Notes under the pieces: model-generated
What the model saw: only the letters and a program-made list of their open reading frames with translations
The model's database searches: none
Told to the model about the DNA's origin: nothing
DNA from: Anthostomella pinea
Lineage: Eukaryota > Ascomycota > Sordariomycetes > Xylariales > Xylariaceae
NCBI GenBank assembly: GCA_963556695.1
Contig: CAUWAG010000003.1
Location: 2,232,001-2,296,000 of the forward strand
Reading direction: 5' to 3'
DNA length: 64,000 bases
Program-made: the position numbers and the translations under genes
Shown here: one piece after another, positions 15,242 to 27,318 of the stretch
How the letters are laid out: each line of letters starts with the position of its first letter
Position numbering within the stretch: position 1 is the stretch's first letter

Positions 15242-15967
15242 ATGGTAGCGATATATCAACCATCATATTATGGCTTATTATAATAGCTTTATAAACCCTT
15301 TTATACTTTTAATATCTCTTTTAGCTTTTTAACAAAAAGTGTTGATTAAAAAAGTCGGAATTAAATGTATTACAAAAAGAACTTCTAAAACTATTCAAGT
15401 CGAGATTAAAACATTTTTTGACTTTACGTTTTAATGTTATATCACTTATAAAATCGAGTATTTATTTGACAAGTTTCTTACGCTGCTTTTCGTCGTTTTA
15501 AAAATTAATTAATTCGGTTTAACGGTTTAAAATGCCATAATAAAGGTCTTCTCGTTTTTTAAAGCGCTCGTTACCGTTACGTTTTAATAAAGCGTACGTA
15601 ATACGCGCGCGCTTTTAAAAAGCGTTTAAATTACTTTTAACAGTTTAATAAATTATACTATTTAGACCGATTTTATAAATCATATGTATAAAAGTATTAA
15701 ACGTAGCTTACAATTGGCGGGTTTTTAACTAGGTTTTAAACTAATCGTGCTATTTTAATAACGATTTAAATATAACATGAGATTTAAGAAGATCCTTGTA
15801 ACTACTTTTTAAAAAGGCGCTATTTTTAAATTTATCAAAAAAACTTTATGTTTTAGATCTCTTTTTTACGTAAAAGGCTTTTATGCCGATTGAAAAAATT
15901 ACAAGATAAAAACGGTTATTCTAACGCTAATAATAGTACAGTGCGTATTGATACTTATTATATAAAC
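15242..15967. other. AT-rich gene-free tract
   Basis: AT-rich, TpA-rich sequence with no ORF of note. It forms the left flank of the full-length copia element, which inserted into it. Confidence 0.8.
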
Positions 15968-16159
15968 TGTGGAAAGGCTGCGAATCAATCCAGGTCATAA
16001 TGCTCGAGCTTGTGGTCGGATTCTGATGTTGTAGATTGATTGATTGTGCAAAACCTGACTGGGCACGAAGGTCCAGTCAAGTAGCCGCACTTGCTTATCT
16101 AATCGTTCCTTGTACTTATCTAATCATACAGGTAGAATGAGAATCGCGCGGATCCAACA
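15968..16159 (-). repeat. 3' LTR of copia A (192 bp)
   Basis: It begins tgtggaaaggctgcg and ends ggatccaaca on the plus strand, with TG...CA termini. It is nearly identical to 21859-22050; one visible difference is a gt/tg swap after gctcgagctt. Confidence 0.97.
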
Positions 16160-16204
16160 TAGGACACTCTCTCTTTTGTCGTTGGCGATTCCATTCCATC
16201 CAAA

Positions 16205-19200
16205 TCAACGTTGAACCCAGCCCTCGACTCGAATCGTTGTCTTGTTGTCAGAAACAAGGCTATCGAGAGCTTTGTTCGGTGACGACTTTGTCATTGAGTC
16301 AGCGGGGTTATCTTCGCCATGGATCCATCGGACCTCCGTGATCTCACGGTTCTCGTATGATTGTCGCAGTGCCATAAGGTCAATCATCAGTCGTTTTTCG
16401 CTGGTAGTGCCAAGTTGAACGAGACACTGGTACAGCGAGTACGAGTCTGTGCAAAGGATCAAAGGAATCGTTGGCAGTTCAAGTCGTTGACAGATAGTGG
16501 CTAGCGTGCGATGGATCACATAGCCATAGTCGTATCCAGCTACCATGCCGTAGATTTCAGAAACCAGAACACTCCGAGTAATTCTTTTGTATTTAGTAGA
16601 GGACCAGTGAACAATGTTGCTGCTCAGATCAAATGTGAATTTCTTGCTATCGTCTGAGGATTCGTTTCCCAGGACAATAACAAACCCAATCTGTGAAGAT
16701 TGGTCTTTGTTGTTTGCAAATGATCCGTCAATAAACACAAACAGCTTAGCAGTAGACAGGTTCATCGCAATGAATCGAAATCCGCGTGACTTGTTGTCCA
16801 ATTGCCAGTGGATCCGTCGGTTCAATGCCTTGACATCCTTGTCAGTAGGCTCCTGAGACTGAGCTGCAACAGAGTAATCGAAAGCGGCCTCAGGTTGGCA
16901 TATAGAGGCGATGTATGCTCCTCTCGCTCGCTGCTCAACAAATCGTTGTTTATAAGTCTCATCTTTTACATTAACAAGAGCCAGCTTGTCAGCTTGTCCC
17001 TTCTGAATTGCTGTAATGGCCTTGGCGTGAAACTCCAGGCGGTATCCGTTGAAATCGCCAGCTGAATCATCATCGAACTCTGTTCGTGGCTTCGTCTTGT
17101 AGCCTACGGTCTTCATTTCGTGCTCTTCTTTCTCCAGGAAGCCGGGAGAACCGTTAATGAATGTATCGTCGGTTTGGAGGGCTGAGATAGCAAAGTCGTC
17201 ACCTTTCTTCGTAATGAACAAGCAAGGGTCGTATGCAGATGTTTCCATCTCTAGCTTCTCCTTGTGGTAGACTGAGTACGTGTCGTACCAGTGGTTGCCA
17301 GCTTCTGCGACTCCATACAGGGGCTTGTCCACGCGAAGAATCGTACCCTCTGGATACTTTGTCTTTAATTTAACAGGTAGTTTGCAAAGAACTAAACGAT
17401 TCATCGGATGTCGAGATTGCGTATAGGCCATGGTAATGTCACGGGATGCAGCAGTGCACCCTTGCTGTCTCAAAGAAGGGGTAATGGCCAGTGCCAGTCG
17501 TTGGCTACATCGCTTGATTGTCGGAGCTTGGGTCATGATATTATGCTTTTCATGATCGTTATATCCTTGAATAACGAGTCTACTTTTCTCGTAAGGGCGG
17601 TCATTGACACCTTTGACAGCGCGGACGAGACGAGAGCTGAAAAGTCGGGTATCGCCGTGAACCATAGGGTCGAACAGGATAGGGACCAGTACTTCATTGG
17701 CGAACAAAGACTCGATCTTAAGAACGTCTGCTTGTTCGAATGGCTCTCCGGGGATTGTGATCTTTCTTTCATTTCGCAATTTCAAGGCAAGAGCGTGGTC
17801 AGCGCGCTCTTTATGCGATAAGAAGATTGTATAGGAATATTGCTGGACAGGCAATCCAGCAAAGCTTACATCTGCGGCGTTTACAGAGACGTGGTGGATC
17901 ATGTGCACTTTCTTGGGTCGGCCACGACGACGATTTGGAATTTGGTCCGGGACAGGGATCTTTGGAGGACGTCCGCGATAACAAGGTAGTACCGGTTCGG
18001 GGTATTCGAACGGGGTAGGAGTATCTGGGTCGTCGGGCTTTGGAGTATCCAATTTCGTTTCAGGGTGACGGTTGTATGGTTTGACATGTGTCCGCGGGAA
18101 TGAAGCTGGGCTGTTGAGCATTTCAACGGTCACTTCTCGGTCCGTCACTGATAGTACCTTATATGGGCCTTGGTACTTATCTTTTTCACGATAGACAAGA
18201 ACTTCACTGCCGATAGGTAGAGAGAGAGGCAGCATTAGAGTCGTGTCAGGGCCGTTTCTGGTGTTTAGAGCACTCTGAACATCACGTTTGGCTCGAATCC
18301 TTCATAGTTCGGCCATGGCTTTGGCTTGGGCTAAGACACGCTGGGTTTGCGACGCGGTTGGGGGTGAATCTAGTGTTACGCGTGGATAGGCTCCAAATAC
18401 CAAGAGTATAGGTACAAGCCCGTCTGGACCTGCGGTGTCGTTCACTGCTTTTACCGCCATCTGGAGGGCAGCTTCTTGGGAGATCTCGGGTGATTCGGCT
18501 CGGATGATCTCGTAAGAGCGTTGAATGGGGTTGTGGTATCGTTCGATCTTGCCAATAGACCAATGTGCTTCGACGGGAATCTGGTGACAAGTGATTCCTA
18601 AGAGTCGGGCTTCTGCTCAGAATTCCATAGCTGCAAAGTTGGTACCAGCATCGTGTGTCAGGACGTCGGGTGGACCAAGGTAGGTATCAATCCAGCATCT
18701 TTTGAGTGCTTGCCAAGTTTCTCTAGCGGATAAATTGAGGAGGAATTGTGCTGCTTGAAAGGCTGTTGCAGCGTCAACACAATGGAGCACAGGTTTTCCA
18801 TCCAGGTACATGACATTGACAATAATCTCATAATTAAAATCAACATCCTTTTTGATCGAGAACTTGAATCGATGTGGTGACGGGCCTTTGATCTGGCAGT
18901 GGTGGCAAAACTTGTTGATCATTTCGATGGCTTCTTGGTCAACAGGGTTGCCAGACCTTTCCAAAAGCTTGTGGAGTTTACGAATAGAAGGATGACCAAA
19001 CCGAGTGTGGATTCGGCGTAGTTCTGCTTCTGTCAGGAAGATTCCAGTTGACGCGCTTGTCGCCAATGTTGGGAAAAACCACGGGTGTCCCCACTTGCGG
19101 ACAATTAGAATAGACTGGCCGTCTCGCTTCTTGAGCATCACATCATCGATGTTGTCATAGATAACGCCAAGGGCGTCAAGGTCTCTCAAACAGAGGAGAA

Positions 19201-21508
19201 AGGGTGTTGGGGTGTCGATAACATGGAATGTGACGTTTCCAATAGGGGTATCAATGCTTATTGTACCTAGAGAATCAAGGGGCTTTCCTCCGCCAAACCT
19301 GACTGTGGCTTCTCCAGCGCGTGACTTGTCAATAGAAATCGATGGTGATTCCCGTTTTAGAGCTAGGAATTGTCCTTTGCCTGCTATCGAGACTGAAGCA
19401 GCGCCAGTATCAGGCATGATCCCTTGGAACATCAGACTAGTGTATCTATCCAAGACAAAAGTGTCAGGTAAATCGAGTCGAGATTCCATGTCATCTTGCG
19501 AGTCATCTCTAGCAGTCAAAGCATGGTGAAAGGCTCGATTGCTAAGGATAGATGCTGTGAAGAAAGAGGTACTGTCGTTGCTCACATCGCTGTCAGCATC
19601 TGCATGTTGTCCGTATGCCTTTTCGGCGCTAGAGTCAGAGTCCGGTTCGTAGTCAGTTAAGAAGTGGCTGTAGGCAGCACTTGTAGCTGGCTTTCCCCGA
19701 AATTGTTGGTTCTGGCGCCACCTATCTTTAAATTTCTGTTGCTCTTCTCGGTAATGCTTCCACAATCGGCAGCTAGCGTTGCTACAGATATAACAACGTC
19801 TGTTGGGATTGCCAGAGCGCTTGGTGTACTGGTTGTCGTCATGCCGATGAAATCTGTGATCGGTAAGGTGTTGGTTAATAGGGTAGTAAGTGCTTGTCTT
19901 TCGATTCTCGAAGGTTTGCAGCGATTGACGAAGGTCTGAGGCAAGAGCCTCAAACGTCGGTGATGGCTTGAATAAGGCGTATTCAAGTTCTAGAACACCA
20001 CTGCATGCGCGCCACACAGTTGCAACCAGCTGTGTCTCGCCGAGATAGGATGGTCCGAGAGCACGTTGGCAGAGTTGCAGCTTGTCAAGTAAAGCCTCAA
20101 GAACATCTGAGTTAGACTTGGTAGCATTCTCAGGTCGTGTCTTTATAGTGACGAACGTCATAATAGACCAGTCGCAATGATACTGCCCCTTATTGACTTC
20201 TGTGTCGAAGTGCATTTTGAGGCAATTGTACATGTCTGAGAACGTCGAGTAACGGCTGATGTGGTGCATGTAATACTCTCGAGCGGCACCAGCGAGAGTA
20301 AATTGGAATACTGCGTGGAATTGACTAGGCTCGATGCCAGCGGTGGCGCAGCAGCTCAGGAAGTATCGGATCTTGTCGTCCAGAATGTCGTATGGTTTCC
20401 CAGTATAGCAGTCTGTTTCTTTCCAATACTTGAGAAAGGCTGTACCGGCAGAGGTAGGGAGTGCCTCGTTTGGTACGACCGTTGGAGGGATCTGGGTATA
20501 CGGGTCTGGCGGCTGGTTTTGAAGCCATTGGTTGTGCTGGTTATTGTTGGATTCAAGCGAGTTCAGTGATTGGAGGGTGATTCTTCGTGTATTGCATGTA
20601 GTGTCTTGTATCTGTTCTGTCTGTTCAGGTGCCCCTGATCGGTTTCCAGTTTGGTGCTGGTCATCTCCGCCGTACCGTGGTTTTTCCGGTCGGACTCGGC
20701 TCATCTTTATGACCCCTGTTATCCAACAGTTATATGTTCCGTATCCAGGGTCTGTGGTGACTGAGACGTGGCGAGGATCAGGAACAAATTGGCCAGTTGT
20801 GTATGCCATTGGGGTTTAGTTGGGAAGGATCCTTTGTTGCGGAGTGATCTCAGTGCTTGGTGTTGGTGTTGTAGGATTGTGCTGTGGAACGTATGATTTG
20901 AAGGTGACATTGGCAGAAGCTTGAGGGGTGTTGCCTGCAGGAGTAGTATCGGCACCTTGGTCATCTGCATCATCGTCATGATCTTGAGCCAGTGTCATGT
21001 AGAAATCAACAAGTTTTCAAACACCAGGGTCAGGGTGTTCTTGTCGTGCTTTTCGAAGTGACTTCTCATCCCATATTGGAAAGTCTTTTGCGGTAACAAG
21101 GTTGGCCAGGGCTTCCACAATAGAGCCGTTCGTCTTGCCGAGGTAAACGCCCTTAGCAATCAGGCACTTTCGGAAGGCAGTTCAAATGCTTCGGTTGATC
21201 GTTTCAAAGTCTTCTCTCTTCCAACCTTCGAAATCCCCTTGGAAGCTGTAAAAGATTTCGCCGGGGACGGTTCTTTCCAAACAGGAGAGGTTGTAGCAAT
21301 CCATACATGCCAAAGCATAAGAATTGTAGTCAATGGCATTGCTGTCCATAAGATCGATTGGTTCGGGAAGGGAAGTTTGGTCGAGGTTGATAGAGTCGGC
21401 AAGACCAGTAGGTAGGCCACGGTCAGTAAGGTATCGGATCTTCTTTTGCGTGAGGATCTTTGCGGGATCCTGAGCATCCTGGGATCCATTGCTATCGTTG
21501 TCAGACAT
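16205..21508 (-). pseudogene. copia A gag-pol polyprotein, five nonsense codons
   Basis: One frame runs from ATG at 21508 (MSDNDSNGSQD) to the stop at 16205, about 1768 codons. In-frame stops occur at 21182-21184 (TGA), 21017-21019 (TGA), 20816-20818 (TAA), 18617-18619 (TGA) and 18302-18304 (TGA). The order is gag, aspartic protease (MPDTGAASVSIAG), integrase zinc-binding region (HTRFGHPSIRKLHKLL, then HHCQIKG), integrase core (MYLDGKPVLHCVDAAT, LTHDAGTNFA), reverse transcriptase with a variant catalytic box (ALQTDDTFINGSP, where copia elements usually have YVDD), then RNase H with FVFIDGSFANN and the EDNPADSMTKS tail. The LQTDDT form is, to my knowledge, seen in a fungal copia lineage. No frameshift is present. 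Confidence 0.93.
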
Positions 21509-21661
21509 CTTATCGGAATGGATGCGACATGAGTGATGGATCAGGGGATTGAAGAAGGGGAGGATGTTAAGGTTCTGTCAGCAGTTCTGGATGTACAGTC
21601 TGCCGCGAGGGAAGGTGTTGATATTGCTGTGCTTGCAGCGTAATCTGATTGCCTCGAGTCG

Positions 21662-21796
21662 CCTTGGTGAGGTACGTTTGTAATTAGAAAACCTCGGATT
21701 TCGTGCTATGCCCCGAATCGCCTTGGTGAGGTACGTTGTGCGATAGAAAATCCAGATCCTTAGCTGTACCCCGAAATTACCTTGGTGAGGTACGTT
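21662..21796 (-). repeat. 59-bp period direct repeats in the copia A leader
   Basis: The word ccttggtgaggtacgtt occurs at 21662, 21721 and 21780, each within a loosely repeated unit of about 59 bp. It lies between the 5' LTR (right end) and the gag start, in the untranslated leader of the element. Such positions can hold transcription-enhancing or RNA-packaging signals, but no role is shown here. Confidence 0.9.
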
Positions 21797-21858
21797 GATA
21801 CAGTTAGGTCTCTTCTTTCCTTGCTTCTCTGCGTTGCCTTAAAGACAACACTGATCAG

Positions 21859-22050
21859 TGTGGAAAGGCTGCGAATCAATCCAGGTCATAATGCTCGAGC
21901 TTGGTGTCGGATTCTGATGTTGTAGATTGATTGATTGTGCAAAACCTGACTGGGCACGAAGGTCCAGTCAAGTAGCCGCACTTGCTTATCTAATCGTTCC
22001 TTGTACTTATCTAATCATACAGGTAGAATGAGAATCGCGCGGATCCAATA
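21859..22050 (-). repeat. 5' LTR of copia A (192 bp)
   Basis: This is the direct copy of 15968-16159. Its outer end reads ccaata instead of ccaaca, a C-to-T change in CpA context that fits RIP. TSD TAAAC follows at 22051-22055. Confidence 0.97.
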
Positions 22051-22914
22051 TAAACACATCTCAAAGTTTTGGAAACGAGAAATTTTTATTATATTAAAAA
22101 AATGCTATTATTTTATTATTTAAGGTTTAACATAAGGTTGAAATCAAGGTAAATTATTAGCGTAATTACATTTCGGGTTAAAAATTAAGGTTAATATTAA
22201 ATATGTTGGAACAGACTTGACCAATAGTTAATCGATAAAAAAAGGGTTTGAAAATACCTTACGTTATTTTTTACAAAAGTATAAATCTATCGGTTTTTTT
22301 AAAGATTTTATAAACCTTACACGATATTTTGTAATAATAATATAAAAATATTTCCGCTATCATTATAAAAAGAATTAAGCGTATGTTTATACCGGCGATA
22401 ATAATCTTGTTAAAAAAGAACTTTTTTTTAAAAAAAAAGCTTAAAAAGCTTAAAAAATTCATAAAGTATTTAGTTTATAAAGCTTTATTAAAACATTTTA
22501 ACGTTTAAAAAGCGTTTAAAAATGTTCTTTCAAAAAGTAATATAACAATAAAAGTACGAATACAAAATACATAGCCTTTGAACTTTTATATTTGCTTATA
22601 ATATAAATTTTTAAAGATGAAATTATTTGTTACGTACGATATAATCTATGTTAAAACTTTATTAAAATATTATGAGTTTTTAATCTATTAAATTATTTAA
22701 TTTATATATTAAGTATAAATCAATTTAAAAGAAAAAAGCTTTTTTAAGATTAAAAGGAAAGGCTTAAAAAAAGCCGGTTTACTAAAATCTGTTAAAATCT
22801 TTTAAAAAGCACCTTTAAGTTTATAAAAAAACGTAAACTTAATAAAAAGTACTTGATTAATAGTAAAGAAGTGCTTAAAAAGTTATTGATTAAAGAATTT
22901 AATAAGTTAAAAGC
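22051..22914. other. AT-rich gene-free tract
   Basis: AT-rich sequence with no coding potential. It is the right flank of copia A and continues the tract seen at 15242-15967. Confidence 0.8.
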
Positions 22915-23192
22915 TGAAGCGAGCGAGTATGGGGGTCAAATATGTTGTTGTGCGTGGGTTGGCTATCTAGCTAAGTGGGAGGACTGCACCCAGTATATAG
23001 TGGCCGCTCCTTGGTGCCCTTAGGTGCAGTACCCACTAGGGGGCTGTCAAGGGAACAGTGGATCCACCCTGACATGGTGCTGTATAGTATTTAGCTGTAG
23101 ATTAGCCCTGCCAAGCATACTTGAGAATGACAACAACGTTTGCAGCGACTGCTCACACCCTCAAGGCTTGTGACCCTTCTAGAATCTCACAC
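22915..23192 (+). repeat. Solo LTR of the copia B family, inverted
   Basis: The segment starts tgaagcgagcgagtatgggg and ends gaatctcaca. Its last 180 bp match the copia B LTR at 11439-11617 in inverted orientation. Its first ~90 bp match 49098-49190. No matching 5 bp flanks were found, so the exact ends are uncertain. Confidence 0.75.
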
Positions 23193-23509
23193 TCGTTATA
23201 AATAATAACTACCAGCTGTATAAGCATTAAAGATATAAAAAAGGAAAAAATTTACTTATTTACTTTTCATTAACGCTTTATATAATATAATATGCGTTAT
23301 TTTTTAAGTATTCTTTTTAATCTATTAAAGTTATAAATAAGGCGTCATTAACGCCATATATCTTTTTATTTGTGCTTCTAAACAACGTTTTTTACGACGT
23401 GCTTTTTTAAAATCGTTTTTTTATAAATACGCGCCGTTATCATTCTAGTAGTGAACCGCGTATTATAAGTTTGAAAAAAAATACCATATGTTATAAATAA
23501 TTGGTATAA
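23193..23509. other. AT-rich spacer
   Basis: AT-rich sequence between two LTR relics. No gene was seen. Confidence 0.75.
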
Positions 23510-24174
23510 TGTGACGAGCCGTCTAATCTATAAGGCTAAAGGGTTCTATAGGGTTTATGTTCTGAGGTAAGTCAACACAAAGGACGATAGATGTCAGATA
23601 CCAGCGCTTCATTTGGGACATGCACTGACCATGTCACGTGGATGACAGCGCACTAGACGGCGACCACCCACCAAGGCAAAAACTAGTAGTGAAAACTCGT
23701 ACACAGATAGACAATGTCCATACAACATCATGATATACACATCAATTGACCCTCGTATTCAACAATAAAGGCTTCTGTCAACTAGAAGATACTCAGATAC
23801 TGGGGCTTGGTCTGATCCAGGGCATCACTGTATAGTCGAGTCGTCAGGAGATTTCTCCCACCTTAGGGTTATCTAAGATGCTTAAATTGATCACTGAGGT
23901 AGAGACTGTCTATCTATCTAGTTGGGAAATGTCTGTCCTTATATATCGAATTTCTCCCTCAATGATCAGGTGGCTCACCCTGGATCACCATGGTGATCCA
24001 GTGATCCAAATTCTTAGTTACGTGACCCAGGTTCTGCTGGTCACATGATCTGTGTACCGTTGCTCCGTTGCTCTGACCTCTCCACTGATCAGCACCCCAC
24101 TTACTGGTCAACCTGTTTCCAATCGTCTCTTCTTGGCCTGCTATCAGGCCGCACTGTTTGTTGGTTCGTAACGG
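23510..24174 (+). repeat. Solo LTR, family E, long copy
   Basis: It starts TGTGACGAGCCGTCTAA and ends near GGTTCGTAAC. A related copy at 53375-53837 has the same ends but lacks about 180-200 bp internally. The copies share the block beginning ttctgtcaact and the tctatctatctag stretch. No TSD could be confirmed. Confidence 0.8.
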
Positions 24175-24773
24175 CAGGTTATTTAACATTTAATAAAGAG
24201 GATATAAAAACTTAAAACATAGTCCGCCTGGTAAAGCCCTTTTCATATAAAATTTAAGATTTAAAAATATTAAAATTTATAAAGTTTATAAATATTTCAA
24301 ATTTATTTGAAATTATTATGCTCTTATTTTTAAATACTTATAATTTGAAATATAAAAATATATATTAAAATAATTCAATAATTTATTTGAATGGAAATAA
24401 CAATTAATAATATAATATTTTATTATCGATGATTCATACGATATGGTTGAAATTTTTTTTAAAACTAAAATGATTTACTTTAAAGTATTAAAATATATAA
24501 TGAATAATATATTTTTATAATAATAAAGTTACATATAATGTTAAATAAACTTTAACACTGACCTTACTCTATATCTTATCAAAACATTTATATATTCCCT
24601 TCTATTTAAATAAGTAAGGTAATAGCGATTTTATTCGATTTTTATAACGTGTAACTTTGGTTTATTTTAATAAGGAAATCGTTCCAAATGAGGGCTAGTT
24701 GTAAATGTGGTCACACACGGTTAATCACTCTGATTCCATTCCCATTGTAAGTAATATATGAAATGGGAAGAGG
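24175..24773. other. AT-rich tract left of the Tc1 element
   Basis: The segment is AT-rich to about 24690, then less so. No gene was seen. Confidence 0.75.
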
Positions 24774-24775
24774 TA

Positions 24776-26125
24776 CAATGCGTGGACAAAAGTCTCCGCC
24801 CGATCCCCAATTTTACCCCTTCCATCTACTATACCCTCCAACTCAATTGAACCATAACGCATCCAATTCTGGTGATAGAATTCTCAAATAAATTGTATTT
24901 AATAACTAAGTCAATAATGTGTATACCAACCACCGGCGCGCCTCACTGCAGCTATTCGGTCCTCCAGTGACTCCATCAAGGCCCGAACCTGCTCCGGATC
25001 GATCTCTGACCACGCCTGCTCAATTAACTCGTGTGCGTAGTAATAATGGGGGATATTATCCTTCAATTCAGAAAATTCAGGCTCGATTTCACGTATGTTT
25101 TTCTTCAGAAGTCGCCAAACGTGCTCGATTGGGTTCATATCGGGGCTGTGAGGAGGCCAGTCGATACAGTGGATGCCGTGCTCCTCCTTCCACTCTGGAA
25201 CACCGCCAGTGAGGTGAATTTTCGCGTTATCTTGAACAAAAGGATCTCCAGCCTCGTAGAACGGAAGCAGGCCTTCCTCAAAAACCCATTTGTATGACTC
25301 TGCGGATACTTCTCCGCGCGGACCATCCGGATCGAGTGGGCAGAAAACCAACTTGCCTAGTCCTCCTTCTCTGCCGCGTAGCCAGATCATAGACCACACC
25401 ATTATCGAAATACGAGATTTGCCGTGATCCATCTTGTTCACGAGATCATAATAATACCGCTCTGAAGAGAATCGAATGGCCCAATCGCCTGGATTATCGG
25501 ATGAGTTTTGGACCGTACATTCGTCTGAGAACATAGCTCGCAACAATTCCTCCAGGCGTTCTGGTGTGCTATAATAATTGACAAAAGCGAGCCTCTTCTG
25601 AGCGTCCTTATCTGTGAGCTTGATTCGCTTCGCTGCGCGCTACTTCTGGAGGCCGTGTGCGTGACATATCCTCTTGATAGTCTTGGGAGAGCACGAAATG
25701 CAGGCTTTGTTTCGAATCTTCTGCCACGTCGCCCTGGGGAGCTCTCTCGCCTTTTCGATCACATGAGCGCGTTCGCGAGTATTCAAAACGGGTGAGTGAC
25801 CGCTCTTTGGGGCAGATTTTGGTGTAGAAGTGGCCTCAAAGTTGGTGGTAATATCAGAGATGGTTTTCAGGCGCTTCGTTTTAAACGCGGTTGCAACATC
25901 CCTACGCGTTCTGCCGTCGATTCGTGCCGCCACGATTGCCGAGCGAGCTTCTGAAGTGAATTCGCCGTTAGCGACGCGATTACCGCTTAATTCGTCCCCA
26001 AAAGATCGTAAATCCATTATCAATTGCGGTGTTGAGAAAGTGGTGAAGTCGAAGGGTGATTGACGCGTTGTTTTGATCTGAAGGAGATTGTGGTGGGTCG
26101 GGCGGAGACTTTTGTCCACCCAGTT
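24776..26125 (-). mobile_element. Tc1/mariner transposon, 1350 bp
   Basis: Inverted terminal repeats share GTGGACAAAAGTCTCCGCCC (inner part) about 7 bp from each end, with looser outermost bases. Each end abuts a TA dinucleotide (24774-24775 and 26126-26127), the canonical Tc1/mariner target duplication. The size is typical for the group. The element encodes a single transposase on the minus strand with one nonsense codon. Confidence 0.93.
24911..26017 (-). pseudogene. Tc1 transposase (DD34E), one nonsense codon
   Basis: The reading frame is open from ATG 26017 (MDLRSFGDEL) to the stop at 24911, except for one TAG at 25640-25642 (about codon 126). The N-terminal part has the paired-type helix-turn-helix (RSAIVAARIDGRTRRDVATA; later SPKTIKRICHAHG). 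The catalytic triad is visible in MFSDECTV, FVQDNAKIHL and MNPIEHVW. The spacing from the second Asp to the Glu is 34 residues, placing it in the Tc1 clade. Everything else is intact, so this is a recently silenced copy. The TAG can arise from CAG or TGG by one C-to-T or G-to-A change. Confidence 0.92.
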
Positions 26126-26200
26126 TACCTAGCATTTGGTACGACTTATACCTGGTGCGGGGTACCTAAGCCCATTGACGAGATCAGGCCTAGTTTTGTT

Positions 26201-26371
26201 GGATTAAAGGTATGCCTAGAAGGCACCTTGACAGGTAGACAACGAAATCTAGTTGTTCCGTCCCGATCCAGCCCCCTCTGGCACAAAACTGCCACGGTCG
26301 CACAGAGACAATCCAGACAGACAGAATACACACACACACACTTCACTCTGACCATTGGCTCAAATCTGACA
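26201..26371 (+). repeat. Internal fragment of solo LTR family D
   Basis: The segment from ttggattaaagg to ggctcaaatctgac matches the reverse complement of 10945-11110 in the 334 bp LTR. Shared words include gttccgtcccgatccag and cctctggcacaaaactgcc. Neither LTR end is present. Confidence 0.8.
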
Positions 26372-27189
26372 AGTTTCCGCTTCGAAAAGGCGGTAAGGTA
26401 AGCCTCAATCCATCCCACCATTCGGTCCCGACTTATAGGCCTAGCAGGTACAGCCACCACGGATGCTCTGCCCGCACACAGCTCTGCATGTGGTGAGAGG
26501 AAACAGACACCCACATCTTACATGCTGGCAAGCGGTAGGGGCTAACGAAGCGTTTTCTTAACAATCCTAAAGGGACATGAGTGGACTAGAGGCCTCAACG
26601 GAGGTTTGGATTAACTCCGGGAGCTATCATCATATTTGCAGCGACCAGCAGACGTAAAAAACTGCAACCAACCAACCAACCAACCAACCAACCACGGATG
26701 CCAACCGCTCAGGCAACACGTTAGCAGCGCCATGAAGGATTCTGCCGAGGCCGCTACCCATGGCTGCGCCGTCAAGATGACTGTAGCGCCCCGGGGATAC
26801 TACTCGGCACAGTTGAGAGTCTGCATTAGACGGGTAGCCTGCAATCTTGTATGTGCCAACTATAGGCTATCACAGTGGAATGGCCTGACTTGATGTCTTG
26901 TCCCCTGTATCCGCCGCCGCCTCCCTGGAGGTCCGAATATCGCCCTGCCTCTCATGGTGCAAGCTGCGGAAAGGCCAAATACGCCCAATCGGTGGCGTAC
27001 CATGGACCCTACTCGTGCCGTGCCTTAATAGCTGAACCATACTTTTCACACGTGTGGTGTGCTTTTGTCTCACGACATCCCTGCTCGCCACATGTAGGAC
27101 GGATTTATTATTATGCATGTGTCAACCACTGCAAGCCACCACGCCGTAGGGCTGCATGATGGGACCGCGCCATCTGACGATAAGGTGGC
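26372..27189. other. Region without recognised gene
   Basis: GC-balanced sequence with short ORFs on both strands and no recognised family. An ACCA tetranucleotide run of about seven units lies at 26666-26693. Confidence 0.6.
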
Positions 27190-27318
27190 AGGGTCTCGTT
27201 CCGTGGCGAAGACGCGGAATCCTTCGTCGGCGAAAGCTATAGCGAGGGCGAATCCTAATCCGGCCTTGCTGCAGCCGGTGACTAGGACTGCTTTTCGGGT
27301 GTCTTCTTTAGTCGTCAT
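27190..27318 (-). pseudogene. Short-chain dehydrogenase, N-terminal stub
   Basis: From ATG 27318 the first ~43 residues have the Rossmann nucleotide-binding start of an SDR: a beta strand, TGCSKAGLG (TGxxxxxG), ALAIAFADEGFRVFAT and RDP. This resembles AYR1-like NADPH reductases. After about 27190 the frame continues with unrelated sequence, and the catalytic Ser-Tyr-Lys region is absent. It lies tail-side of the regulator pseudogene and was probably a neighbouring cluster gene. Confidence 0.75.

Larger units (their letters stand above)
15968..22050 (-). mobile_element. Full-length Ty1/copia retrotransposon (copia A, 6.1 kb)
   Basis: Two direct 192 bp LTRs (15968-16159 and 21859-22050) enclose one gag-pol frame on the minus strand. 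The flanking 5 bp are TAAAC on both sides (15963-15967 and 22051-22055), a perfect target-site duplication. The LTRs differ at only a few bases, so the insertion is young. It landed in already AT-rich DNA. The gag-pol frame carries five nonsense codons, so the copy is no longer autonomous. Confidence 0.97.

Noticed and set aside
26666..26693. Possible CRISPR-like or regulatory repeat
   Set aside because: It is a simple ACCA tetranucleotide run without spacers; CRISPR arrays are not expected in a fungal nuclear genome.
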